NCBI GenBank assembly: GCA_004794655.1
Contig: SMMW01000634.1
Location: 2,390,501 to 2,454,500 of the forward strand
Direction of reading: 5' to 3'
DNA from: Marisa cornuarietis
Taxonomy: Eukaryota; Mollusca; Gastropoda; Architaenioglossa; Ampullariidae
Length of the DNA: 64,000 nucleotides
The position numbers and the translations under genes are program-made. The notes beneath the pieces are model-generated. The model made no database searches and was not told the origin of the DNA. It worked only from the letters and a program-made list of their open reading frames with translations. Shown here piece after piece: positions 49,601 through 60,035 of the stretch (its first letter is position 1; each line of letters begins with the position of its first letter).

Positions 49601-51969
49601 TTGAACACAGGTTTCAGCAAACAGTTGTGTGCCATATGTCCTCAGATATCAATCACAAAAAGGAGACATTCAGCTTCCCAGGGAGCCTTTAAAATAAATT
49701 AAAAAACCGATTTGTTTTCTTTAACTTGTGGGCGTCAACTTGTCGACAGCAGGTGGAGTCTGAAAACCTCAGAGTGAAGCCGCTGATATCGTGATAAATT
49801 AAACGAATTTTTAAAGAAACTAATATGAAATGTTTTTGCACACAAAGCGCTGATCCTATTTAAACACAAATACAGGAACCAGACGCCAAAAGAACCCGGC
49901 TGTGTCCGCCATTCGATTGTTCCTCGCTTTTTACTCACGTTTGCCACTTTTAAGGATGTGTGCTTAGTCGATTTTATTGAACTTTTCCTCCTTGGTCAAC
50001 TGATTTGTGGAGATATATTGTTGACTGGTAAAGTGAAAGCGTGATAGGTGGTATTGTGGTATCGCTGGGAATTAGCGCACAAAGAAGCTGCTTGTGGTGC
50101 TAGAGTGACAGCTGATATATATGGCGCCTTGATAGCCTTATTTCAGTTTCTGCATCAACAGCTGCTACAGACCTATGGCTAAGTTGGTGTAGCATGCCTG
50201 CAGAACACAAACAGTTCAGATATGAATTTTGTCCCACATGCGATATACCGAGCAAGTCGAGGCAAGTGTTATTCGTCTCCTAAACGACTCATTCAATTTA
50301 GTCGAAAAAAAGAAAAAAAAGTCTCGTCCTACATCTTTAGGTTTTTTAAGAATCCAGAACATTAGTCAGTACTGCGCCAGAGAAAATAGTATTTTTGATG
50401 ACATTTAAATCAAATTATATGAACTGTGAAAATATTCTTTGTACATTGTATCTTCACAATATCCTTATATTATTTGTAAAAAGAGGTGAGGAGGAATCTT
50501 GTTTTGCAGCGACCTTCAGTCCGTCCAGTGTTAACAGCCTTGAGCAGTTAAGTGGCTTGCACTTTTCGATTGGTCTACCAAGCGAAAGTTTTCCTCCTCT
50601 TGACAGCTACACCACCGGAGGTCTCGGTGCATCTAGATTTTTCCTCCCGTCGATGTAACTTGCAGAAAGTTGTTTTGAGCCTTTTCACGCGCTTGGTTGT
50701 AGACCAAGAAGCTCACATTTCATCGCTGCCTGAAGACAGCAAAGTTGCCCATAATTGTTAGGTCTGGGTCAGGAGAGACAGATTTTTTTTTAAAAAAAGG
50801 ACAAGCTTTACCGAACTAAACTTGCTGTTTCCCAAAACCTTCAATAGCAGTCACTGGTCTTTAAATGAGAGAAACCTTACCACAGCCCTGCCCCACTACC
50901 CCGAATAATGGCGGCGGAAAAATGATTTGATACAGGCTTCATTGACTAAAAAAGGAACACGCGTATTTAGAGAGCGATGACATTTCAACATTGATTCTTG
51001 TATATTTACATGGTCCAGAGGTAACCTATCGCTTGGAGAACGAGGTTTAAATGTCACAACCGTGCTACATCTGCATGCACGACGGGAAAAAAATGTCAAA
51101 CCAACGTTTGGCGGTCATTGAGACTGCGGCCCTGGGATCTAATTATAGTTGCCAAACACAGGAGGTTCTCAGCTTTCAGGGCACAAGTCCAAACCAACAA
51201 GTGGAAACACTATTTGGTGCCCGAGATTGTTGTCATGCAGTGCATACCTCTGCTTTAAAAAAGGAGATAAAACGTTTTCTCCGCGAAATTTATGTTTAAA
51301 AATAATCTCCAGCTTTCGTGTAGATGCACTGTTGTTCAATTTTGCCTATATACAAATACAAGCATTAGGCTAATATTTGCGAAAAACGAATTGGCAGAGA
51401 TTTCCATACTATGAAAAACTAAAGCTGCTAATATTTTTATTTGGGTACAGGTTGTTTTAAACTCTTTTATTGTTATAACGTGGATTCCTATCGAATACAG
51501 ATTATTTTTAACAAAGCTATTTGCTTAAAAACGACAAATTAAGTCTCCGTCTTTGGCACCATGACAATCAAAAATGTTTGCTACTGATTACGAAAGAAAT
51601 ATTCTAAAGTGCGTGAAGTTTCTGCTGGCTCGAAAAAGATGTGTTTTCTATATATATATATATATATAGATTATCTAGCAAGCTTTCTGTGTCTGGAACA
51701 TGGGATGTAAGGGCAAAGAGCTAATCACTGTGAAAATAGCATCTCTAACCAGTACTTAGTTATATACTACCACCGCTGGGGCTTACCAGTCGTGAACACT
51801 GAGACGGGAGAATCGATAAAATTATGCCCGCAAGGAGATGAGAGAATGGCAGAGACGGGGGGTGGGGGGGTGGAAAAGAAAAGAACATCGAAAACAACAG
51901 AAAATATGAGATACAGCTGTGCAAGGATACAGTAGACTATATGCTAAACATCCACTGAATGCTTTCAGG
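46621..51969. other. Non-genic interval
   Basis: Frames up to 102 codons without domains. A purine-rich stretch lies at about 48520..48605. On the minus strand near 48930, GATTCGATTCCCG and GGGTTCAATCC are B-box-like, without a partner A box. Confidence 0.5.
51649..51669 (+). repeat. (TA)n microsatellite
   Basis: About ten TA units; shorter TA runs also lie near 44190..44208, 45437..45455 and 40660..40700. Confidence 0.95.
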
Positions 51970-52090
51970 AGACCAAAAAAAAACAACAAAAAACCAAAAA
52001 ACAAAAACAAAAAAACAGAAACAAACAAACAAACAAAACCAAACAAAAACAAAAACCAAACAAAAACAAAAACCAAGCAAACACCAAAAT
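51970..52090 (+). repeat. A-rich (AAAAC)n-like tract
   Basis: CAAAA/CAAAC units. Frames on both strands across it are low-complexity (Lys/Gln/Thr on plus, Phe/Leu on minus). Confidence 0.85.
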
Positions 52091-53315
52091 CAGACAAAAC
52101 CCAGGGTGGCACGAATGATATCTCCTGTCCACAAGAATGTAGGCAATCAATTGACTACTAGCATGGATGTAGAAAGAAAGAAACTTACATATTGGGCCAT
52201 TGAAGTCTAGAACATAAGACAAAAACAATATTTCAGATTTAAGCAAGCATGAGCGAGTGCAACAACATTTATTTAACTTTTCATTCATAACATCGAGGTC
52301 CATAGCAATGTTTGTTTAGCGTGGCTCAAACAACGCAGCAGATATAAGAGCTATTATGCTTTACTATTCACGACATTATTATCTGACAGATCACAAAAAA
52401 AAAATCCAACTGAAAACTATTTCCTTAGATCACAATATGCTTTACCTTAAGTCGTGTTTCCGACTGCGCTTATTCTCAGGCTTACAAACCTAGCAACAAT
52501 CAACAACGACGGTAAATTTCATCATTTATTTTAAAAAGTTCCTCCCCCTCCCCTCTTTAAAAAAAATGTTTATGTTTATAGACTAACGCGTGACATTTGT
52601 GTGTCTGCTTGTGTGTGCGGGTTTGCTTTAGTTTTCTTGTGTATGTGTACACTTTAAAAATGAAAAACAGAAAACTTGATCTTTTCTTAATGAATATTTC
52701 CACAGAACCCGTCCATATAATTTATGCTTTACTGTGGCACATAACAGTATTCTCATAAAAGCTGTACAATAACTTGGGGAAAAAGGCTTTAACCATAACA
52801 TTTGAAAGCACATATACTCTTTTGTAAAAATACATAACATCTTGGAGTTTGTTTCTTGATGAGTTTATCTGAGTCTGTAAGAAAAGAGATGAGAACAAAA
52901 AATGCGGGAAAATCAACTGACTTTCGAGTCTTAACTATTTTAAATTAGAATGGACAAGAGTCTGGAGGTACAGAAATGACAGTTTAGCCGCAAATATTGG
53001 GCAACTGCAGACAGTTTGGCTGAGCATAGGGAAGATGACTGAGCAGGGGGGACAGAATGTGGGTTGACTGTACAGAGAGAGGGATGCTGATCGCCGAGGA
53101 TCAGAATGTGAACTGACTACAGCCAATGCACTAAATTGAAAGACTTTCTGCTTGTCAGACCGGATTTCGTTGAACCAAAAGCAAACGTTTAGAGGATCAC
53201 AGACATAATGAGTGTAACATATGTAACACTGTCTGACAAGTAATTCAGAACATTGTGCAGCATTATGTTGAACTACCGCCACACTTCTTGCTACACGCGG
53301 TAATCTGTAATAAGG

Positions 53316-53342
53316 CCACACACACACACACACAGACACACA
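53316..53342 (+). repeat. (CA)n microsatellite
   Basis: About 13 CA units with one CAGA interruption. Confidence 0.93.
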
Positions 53343-53591
53343 CTCATTCGAAAATCGTTAGATAGTACATTTTAATATAAACAAAAGGTCATGGACACTG
53401 GGTTAAGTTATGAGGTGGGAATGGACTTTACAGTTTGTAAATCGAATATTATATTGCAAATGTATTGATACAACAGCAAATACGTATGTTAGTTATACTG
53501 ACCTGGTTTTAACGATATCACAAGTACACAAACGCCCTAAAAAAAATAGTTACAGTAATTACACAGATTATAGACTGATATGGAATCACAG

Positions 53592-53594
<3 letters not shown>

Positions 53595-53623
<29 letters not shown>
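53595..53623 (+). repeat. (TG)n microsatellite
   Basis: About 14 TG units. Confidence 0.96.
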
Positions 53624-55218
53624 CGTGAGTACAAGACGCCATCTAGCGACCATCAGTATGGCGACACCGCGACGACACAAAGACTCAAATATCTGGGAGT
53701 TACTTCATGCAACAAGAGGTCGCTAGCTACAAGCGCCAGGAGTGTTTGGACATGAGTCACACTTGTCACAGACTAGTCAGCAGTTGATTCATTTACAAGC
53801 GGAAGAAGGTAAAGAAAGACGAGAAGGTGACTCGCCAAAACATCCATCGATGATGGAGCGATGCTAGCTCGTGTAGTTGACAGTCCAGAAAACAATCCCC
53901 TCCGGTCATGGATTTTCGCTCTTTTTTTTTATTGTAATAAGCAAATGAATCTGATTCTCAGCTGTCCAGATTTTAACAGAAAAATCACATCACAATGATT
54001 AGGTGCGAGTCCTAAGCCTCCCAAAACTTGAAATGTCAATGAACAATATTGTTAATGGTAGAATGTTGTGGCTGACGTCTGTGTCAAAGAATAATCTCTC
54101 ATCGCCGAAGGTGTGAAAGATATTCATGGCTAGTTTCCACAAGGACTGCAAGTCAAAGGTCACGACATATCGTCCAGTGTTTGGGACCAGGGGCAGAGCA
54201 GCACAACCCGAACCCTCGCTTGTGCATCAGTAATAATTATATGTTTGAGCCGGTAAGTTAACCCATATCATGTCCTCCACGAAAGACCCGTCGGTGAACT
54301 TTACTGTCGACGAACAAGGCAAACAAGCAAGCTCTTGAACTTCTGGAAAATACTGCTGGCATCTGACATGAGGAAAACTAGAACAGTCTGACATTTCTGC
54401 ATCAAAACCACTTCATTGTTTGTAATTATCATCTGGCGTTTATAAAGCTACACTTATGGGAACACTTATTCTTACTGAAGTGAAGCTTGCGCCTAGTAGA
54501 ATGATCATCTGATGCTGAATTTTTTACATATTAGCGCGATCCTAGCATCTGTATTCGGTCTTTTTTTTATCAATAATATCCTTTAAGGATAATTAATTCG
54601 GCTTCATGCACACAATGTCATAATTACAAAACAACTTTTCAAATTTGAGAAATCTTCTCCTTGTAGATGGCTTTCTGATGTAATCACAAAACACCAGGAA
54701 AAGATTTCAGACAGAAAAAAGATATCATTAATGTGCTATTTCTCTCGGAATCTCTCAGTATAAATAGAAAAAAACCTAACCGTTGCTCATTGTCAAGCCT
54801 AGGGATAGCTGAAATTTGTTTTAAGACATCTAAAAAAGCTGTCGATATTTTTCTCAGAAGCAAGTACTGGTTGGGTGGCGAAAGGAACGAAAAATCAAAG
54901 ACTTTTTTTTAAAGTAGCTCAACAGCGAGCTACAGTTACATGTTGATTTTTATGAGATACGTAGTTGAAATATCGACGGATTAAAATGACGAATGAAGGA
55001 AAACACTGTTTGAAGGAACGACTACTCTTCCTCTACCTTTAGAAATGGGGGGTAAGGGGAAGTTGTGTGCTGGGGAGGAAGACAGATCGCCGAGGATGAT
55101 GTAAATTACGATATCTCCAAATCTCTCTGCCTCATCGCCTTCGAAGAGAGATGTACTTGTCACGAATATGGCGTCGCAATGATCTCTGGGAATATTTTCC
55201 ACTGCGGACTGACATTTT

Positions 55219-55226
55219 TTTATTTA
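55219..55226 (-). terminator. Candidate poly(A) signal for the receptor
   Basis: On the minus strand the sequence ATTAAATAAA combines ATTAAA and AATAAA. It is the first AATAAA that I found downstream of the receptor stop, about 1.8 kb away. The distance is long but possible for a neural receptor 3' UTR. Nothing else ties it to the gene. Confidence 0.25.
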
Positions 55227-56998
55227 ATGCCAGAGAAGTAGGCCAAAAAATAGCCTTTCCTTCTCGGTGCATTCAAGACACGTTGATAGATTAGCTAGAA
55301 GCATGACCGAGCATCGACATTTTGGCGCAAAGTAACATATACAGATAGATCGCCCCTACCCCTCCCAAATACACCCTCCACCAGCCATCTCTAAGATCTG
55401 AGGGCTCTCGCCAGGTTCTACATTACACCGAGGCTTAACTGGTTCGAGTAAATGTTTGTGCATCAAACTCACTTCTTCCTTCCCTTAAGAGGGGAGACAA
55501 TAAACAACCCCCAAGTTTGCTCCTCAGCCGCGGGCGCCATGATGTTCGCAAAGTGCACGGAGGTGGAAAGTGGCCACGGCAACCTAATGGACATCATAGC
55601 GACCGACGAGTAACGGCTCCCTATGTCAAAATGCGCCACAACATTCTTTTCCCCCCTTTTTTTTTCTTGCAGTCACGTGTCACACGGGTGTTGCGTCAGA
55701 AACATGTTTAGGTCCAAAACGTGACATGGCTTACCATATAGATATGAACACTTGTCTCAACAGCTCTTCATTCGCAGGTCCTGCTCTGCTGGGACTAGTT
55801 TTACAAGGCATCAAAGCCTGCAGTCTACGTTGTCCCGGGCTGGACAAGATCTGAAGCGTATAATCGTGAACGAAAAGGGACTGAACTGCACTCCTGGGCT
55901 TCGTGAAAGCGCGGGACCTTTAGTCTCTGGGTTATTAACGTCACTTCCTGTTTCATACCCGAAGTTTAACCGGCATCCCCTTCACTTAACGGTTTGCGTT
56001 TCCAGCCGAAACTGGAGGAGAAACCACCCTAGAATAAGCCTGAACACTATCCGGAGGTTTGCTTTTATGCACATGGGTGCACGTTCTTTGTAACCGGACG
56101 TCTTCGCACATGCGTGCATATATTAACATGCGCGTGCTCTGTAACATTCCACAGTAACTTTAGTTCAATATTTAACAATCATCTCGTGCCACCCTCGGCA
56201 AAATTAAGAGAATACTAACGCGTTGCATGGGCAAAAACAAATAATGCCTTATCTTTTGTTCCTTTTCTTTTGTACCCTTTCTACCATCTTTCACAAATCA
56301 CATTGCTTTTGTTGCACAACATAAACCTAACACTGTCAAAACCTCGTAAGCCTTTAAAGATAAATGATACTAAGAGATTTGTGAGGTTGTATTGCTTTAG
56401 GTGTGTCTAGTAAGTTAAGGTCCAGTTTTAAATGACAGTGAACAGACGTCTGTAAACATGTACACACAAACAGTATGCGTTCAGCAGATAAATATAGAAC
56501 TACTCATCGTCTCGTGAAGTCTCGCGAGTGCTTGCAGCTATTAGTATGTATCAACAGGTATACACACACTCTCACACACGGTGCCTACATTTTACACATA
56601 GCGTCATACTGCGCAGCTATCCCAACGTTTCATGCCGTTTCGTGTTAAAAGCTGTTTTAAGTTTTGCATGTCTACATCCATGGTTCAGTAATTTCTTTCT
56701 GGCAAGATGTATCCAATGGTAATCACTTTGAAACACGTTTTTTAACGCAAGAAAGCACACACTTACAACAAAACAACATCCACTAACACAGGAAATAACC
56801 TGATATAAATCATCACAACTTGGACTTCAGGGAAAGAAGGACTTGGAAATGAAATTTAAAAATAGGTTCCAAACTGAAGAAATGGGAAGGTTAAGGAGGA
56901 GGGGTTAAGGTGTGATGTCGCTCCTGAAATGAAATCCAGGGCTGGAAAGTGGGGAAACAGGGTAGAGGGAGATAACCAACAGCAACTCAAAGAGAGCA
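55227..56998. other. Region downstream of the receptor, possible 3' UTR
   Basis: If the poly(A) signal near 55219 is used, this is receptor 3' UTR read on the minus strand. It has no other gene. A strong plus-strand acceptor-like tract (pyrimidines then TTGCAG) ends at 55672, with no plausible exon after it. Confidence 0.35.
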
Positions 56999-58618
56999 TC
57001 ATATTCTAGTCTCGGACTGGGAGTTGGCTGAGCCATTTCCAATCTGAACCACAGTTTGGCCCTGGCTATTGTACCTGACGATGCAGTCCATGGGTGGCCG
57101 CAAACTGTCCCGGTAGTGGGCGTCACGTGACATGGGACCCGCGCCATACTGTTCCACGTAGCTCTCGGAGCGCATGCGCGTGTTGATGCCCTTGCATCGC
57201 CAGCAGAGGATCTCCTTGAACGGTCCCCTGAACTCGCGGTTGAAGCGAGCGTAAATCACGGGGTTGAGGAAGCTGTTGGCATAGCCCAGCCACCACAGGA
57301 TGCTGTCCAGCCAGGTGGGCGCCTCGCAGCGGCAGAAAGTCTTGTACAGTGCCAGGATAAAGAAGGGCAGCCAGCAGAGGGTGAAGCACCCCATGATGAT
57401 ACCCAGGGTCTTTGTCGCCTTGCGCTCCTTGGAGCTGGAACCTGAACCCAAGAGTCTCCCGTGTCCGGGGATAAGCGAGCGGATGGTGAAACGCCGTCGC
57501 TTCAGGCGGTCGCTCTCGCTGGAGCTCTTGGGAAGGATTTCCAGGGACGCGTCGTCGTTGTTGTCGCCGCCGTTCTGGTGGTTCTTGCTCACCAGCGAGC
57601 CGTTGGGAAGATACTGGCTGTCACCAGAGTCACGCGACGGTCTTCCCACCTGGAACTCCACGCACTTGTCGAAGCTGCCCACTTTGGAGCGTGCCTCGGC
57701 CTTGGCGATTTTGGACGACACGAGCCAGATCTTGACGTAGACGAAGATCATGATGATCAGCGGCAAGTAGAAGGCACAAAGCGTTGCATAGATCTGGTAG
57801 CCGATCTCCAAGCTGATAATGCAATGATAGGGAAGATGCGGGCTCTTCCAGCCGAAGATCGGGGGGATAGAGACGACGGCCGAAGCGCCCCACACGATGG
57901 CGATCATGACCCCCATTCGCTTGGGCGTGCGTTTCATGGCGTACTGGAAGGGGCGCGTGATGACAAAGTAGCGGTCAACACTGATGACGCAGAGGTTTAG
58001 GATGGAGGCCGTGCACAGCAGCACGTCAGTGGTGGTCCACATGTCACAGACGACCGTGCTGAGGCGCCACGAACCGTAGATCTGGACCGAGGCGCCGATG
58101 GGCATGACCAGGATGGCAACCAGCAGGTCGGCCACCGCCAGCGATACGATCAGCAGGTTGGACGGCGTCCGCAGGCGCCGCACGATGGCCACAGAGATGC
58201 ACACCAGCGAGTTACCGATGATGGTGCCGACGATGAGGAGGCCCAGGATGATGCCGATTACTACCTGCGCCCACGGCTCGTACGGAGAGGGTGGCGGCAG
58301 GGTCTCGTTGGCGGTGAGGTTGCCGCTGTCGCTGCAGTTGGCTGACGTCACGGCCAGGGTGGCGCTGCCCAGCAGGTTGGCCAGCGAGGTGCTGCCGCTG
58401 GTACCACCACTGCTACTGCTGGCCTGCCTGAGAGCGGAAGGGGTGACAGCGGAAGTGACGTCACTCACCAGCTCCTTGATAGTGTCCGTCACGTTGCTGC
58501 TCTTGCCGGTTGGCAGTTTCCACCCGTACGCTCCGTCCGCCATTCGGCCACCACCACCATCGTTTCTGGTGCTCGTCAGGGCTGCCGCGGCGATGGCGGC
58601 CGCGGCCACCCCGGACAT
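56999..58618 (-). CDS. 5-HT7-like serotonin receptor (class A GPCR), single coding exon
   Basis: Predicted plasma-membrane receptor of 539 residues, numbered from the ATG at 58618 (A at -3, no earlier in-frame ATG). Residues 1-115 are an extracellular Ala/Ser/Gly-rich tail with four N-glycosylation sequons (N42, N94, N100, N104). Seven membrane segments lie at about 116-146, 151-174, 189-217, 235-256, 272-300, 401-427 and 435-456. Visible class A landmarks are N136 (1.50), D164 (2.50), C191-C266 disulfide pair, amine-binding D198 (3.32), DRY 215-217, P286 (5.50), CWLPFF at 415-420 and NPVIY 452-456. Position 5.42/5.43/5.46 is Ala/Thr/Ala, not the Ser cluster of catecholamine receptors. With loop 2 (ITRPFQYAMKRTPKRM) this favours a 5-HT7-type receptor, a family that normally couples to Gs and raises cAMP. 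Loop 3 is about 100 residues and carries an RRFT (T378) PKA-type site. C472/C475 could be palmitoylated. The C-terminus ETRI fits a class I PDZ ligand. The stop is TGA at 56999..57001. Base composition is much richer in G+C than the flanks. Receptor class is near certain; the 5-HT7 subtype is inferred from residues, not from a tree. Confidence 0.93.
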   Translation of the reverse strand: MSGVAAAAIAAAALTSTRNDGGGGRMADGAYGWKLPTGKSSNVTDTIKELVSDVTSAVTPSALRQASSSSGGTSGSTSLANLLGSATLAVTSANCSDSGNLTANETLPPPSPYEPWAQVVIGIILGLLIVGTIIGNSLVCISVAIVRRLRTPSNLLIVSLAVADLLVAILVMPIGASVQIYGSWRLSTVVCDMWTTTDVLLCTASILNLCVISVDRYFVITRPFQYAMKRTPKRMGVMIAIVWGASAVVSIPPIFGWKSPHLPYHCIISLEIGYQIYATLCAFYLPLIIMIFVYVKIWLVSSKIAKAEARSKVGSFDKCVEFQVGRPSRDSGDSQYLPNGSLVSKNHQNGGDNNDDASLEILPKSSSESDRLKRRRFTIRSLIPGHGRLLGSGSSSKERKATKTLGIIMGCFTLCWLPFFILALYKTFCRCEAPTWLDSILWWLGYANSFLNPVIYARFNREFRGPFKEILCWRCKGINTRMRSESYVEQYGAGPMSRDAHYRDSLRPPMDCIVRYNSQGQTVVQIGNGSANSQSETRI

Positions 58619-58834
58619 GATGACGACGAGAACGACAAGGGCGGAGACAAGAAGTCTGTTAGGGACGCGTGCGGGGCATCGGGTGGACGGGGCAGACAGC
58701 AGCAGGGTGTCGGGTGGGGGGCTGCTGATAAACGACGTCAGCTCCGCTCCTGACACCTTTCCTCCTGCACAGTTTGCAGTTTGCACAGCTTGTTCCCTGC
58801 ACAGCTTGCCTCCTGAACTGTTTGCCGTCTGCTC
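58619..58834 (-). other. In-frame open extension upstream of the receptor ATG
   Basis: The receptor frame stays open from the stop at 58835..58837 down to the ATG, but it holds no ATG; the earliest near-cognate codon of note is GTG at 58784..58786. It would encode a Pro/Ser-rich stretch followed by a hydrophobic run (LLVSALVVLVVI) that leads straight into the Ala-rich start of the annotated protein. It also contains a small internal duplication (TANSSGGK and TANCAGGK). It is probably 5' UTR. A spliced upstream exon or non-AUG start would make it coding, but no clear pyrimidine tract plus AG acceptor is visible just upstream. Confidence 0.4.
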
Positions 58835-59135
58835 TCAGACTACCAAACCTTGTACCTTGTCCGCCCTAGCTGCTTACTTGTCCCAGGCTCAATCTTAAAA
58901 GATGGCTTGCTCAGATATGCAAAGTAATTTCGCACTCCTACAGTTTTAGCAATGGCGTAGTACGCTTCGGCGAGACCATTCGGAGACGAACACTTGCTCA
59001 CAGGTACTCCACCATCATCACATGAAAAATCAAAAGCTGGACAGAGAAATGAAGCGCTTGAAGAAAACCTGCAGTTTTTTTTAATCTTAGAAGCTACGCA
59101 GTCTACGCAGCAAGCATATGTTCTTCAGAAAGCCC

Positions 59136-59145
59136 GTCACGTGAC
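59136..59145. promoter_or_regulatory. Palindromic E-box GTCACGTGAC upstream of the receptor
   Basis: A perfect 10-bp palindrome with a CACGTG core lies about 520 bp upstream of the receptor ATG. In vertebrates this sequence is the CLEAR-type site bound by MiT/TFE bHLH factors, and other bHLH proteins can also use CACGTG. Several other CACGTG sites occur elsewhere in the window, so its function is uncertain. Confidence 0.25.
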
Positions 59146-59978
59146 CAGGGTTATCAGAAATCTGCAACAGGTAAAACGGAAATATAAGGGTAGTGCAGGT
59201 CAAATGATACTATTTAGTCGTTCTCGAATGAAGAAAGACAGACAGACAGACTACTGCTACTGCAATCAAGTCTACAACAGCGACATCTACTACTTCGGCA
59301 CTTAAACGCCACAACAATCAACCTTATAACTGTGACGACAAAGACAAGAATTAATTAAAAAGTTACATAAATAAAACATAAACCACTGGCAGTGGTGTAC
59401 GGCTAACGACAATTAATCAAATTAACAAAATTAATTTATTCAATTAAGATTTTAGCAAGCCTTGAAGCACCAACATACGGGTTATCAGAAAAATAAAAAA
59501 AACAACCCCGAAAGCAGCAACATTAGCAACACAAAAAAAAAATTTATAAAACGAATGAGGCAACCTGGATTTAGCACTTGTCACTTTTCTTAGGCGATTT
59601 CTGACTTACCAAGAAAGGAAACGCACTTATTAAACGGTCTCACAGAACTGTTGTGTCCCACATGAAGGCATTTTGAAATAAAAACGAACATGTTCAGCTC
59701 AGTTTGTAAGATATCAGAGCGACTTGGTCATCTAGGCAACTAGGAAAACTAAGTTTTTTTAAGATTATAACCAAACGTGAAACCTGACTGAATCACTTGC
59801 TATTTCAAGAAGTAGATAAGTAATTACCTTGAATGCAAAACCAGTTAATTGAATGGAAGTAGTTGTGAATAGGTCTGAGGTAATGTTTTGTTGAAAAAAC
59901 GTTGATTAAACGTTCACGTGTGTGAAGGATACATTTTACTTGGCGACTCTCACACACATGATAATGCTAGTAAGCAGC

Positions 59979-59979
<1 letters not shown>

Positions 59980-60033
<54 letters not shown>
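59980..60033 (+). repeat. (AC)n microsatellite
   Basis: About 26 AC units, 1.36 kb upstream of the receptor ATG. Confidence 0.97.

Positions 60034-60035
<2 letters not shown>

Larger units (their letters stand above)
52091..55218. other. Non-genic interval
   Basis: Two dinucleotide arrays and no supported gene. The 134-codon minus frame 52935..53339 lacks a domain. Confidence 0.5.

Noticed and set aside
53520..53595. RT-linker-like peptide text RPKKNSYSNYTDYRLI
   Set aside because: Too short and not supported by neighbouring LINE motifs.
55641..55672. Strong splice-acceptor-like tract (pyrimidines then TTGCAG) on plus
   Set aside because: The sequence after it has stops in two frames within a few dozen codons and no exon-like peptide. 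A similar poly-T/GCAG tract near 22368 was rejected for the same reason.
57461..58000. 179-codon plus-strand frame opposite the receptor (also 57300..57740 and 58098..58898, 266 codons)
   Set aside because: These are antisense shadows of the G+C-rich receptor exon, with Arg/Asp/Gly-rich composition and no domain.
58784..58786. GTG as the receptor start codon (595-residue product)
   Set aside because: Eukaryotic initiation at GTG is rare and the in-frame ATG at 58618 has A at -3. The extension is listed separately as uncertain.
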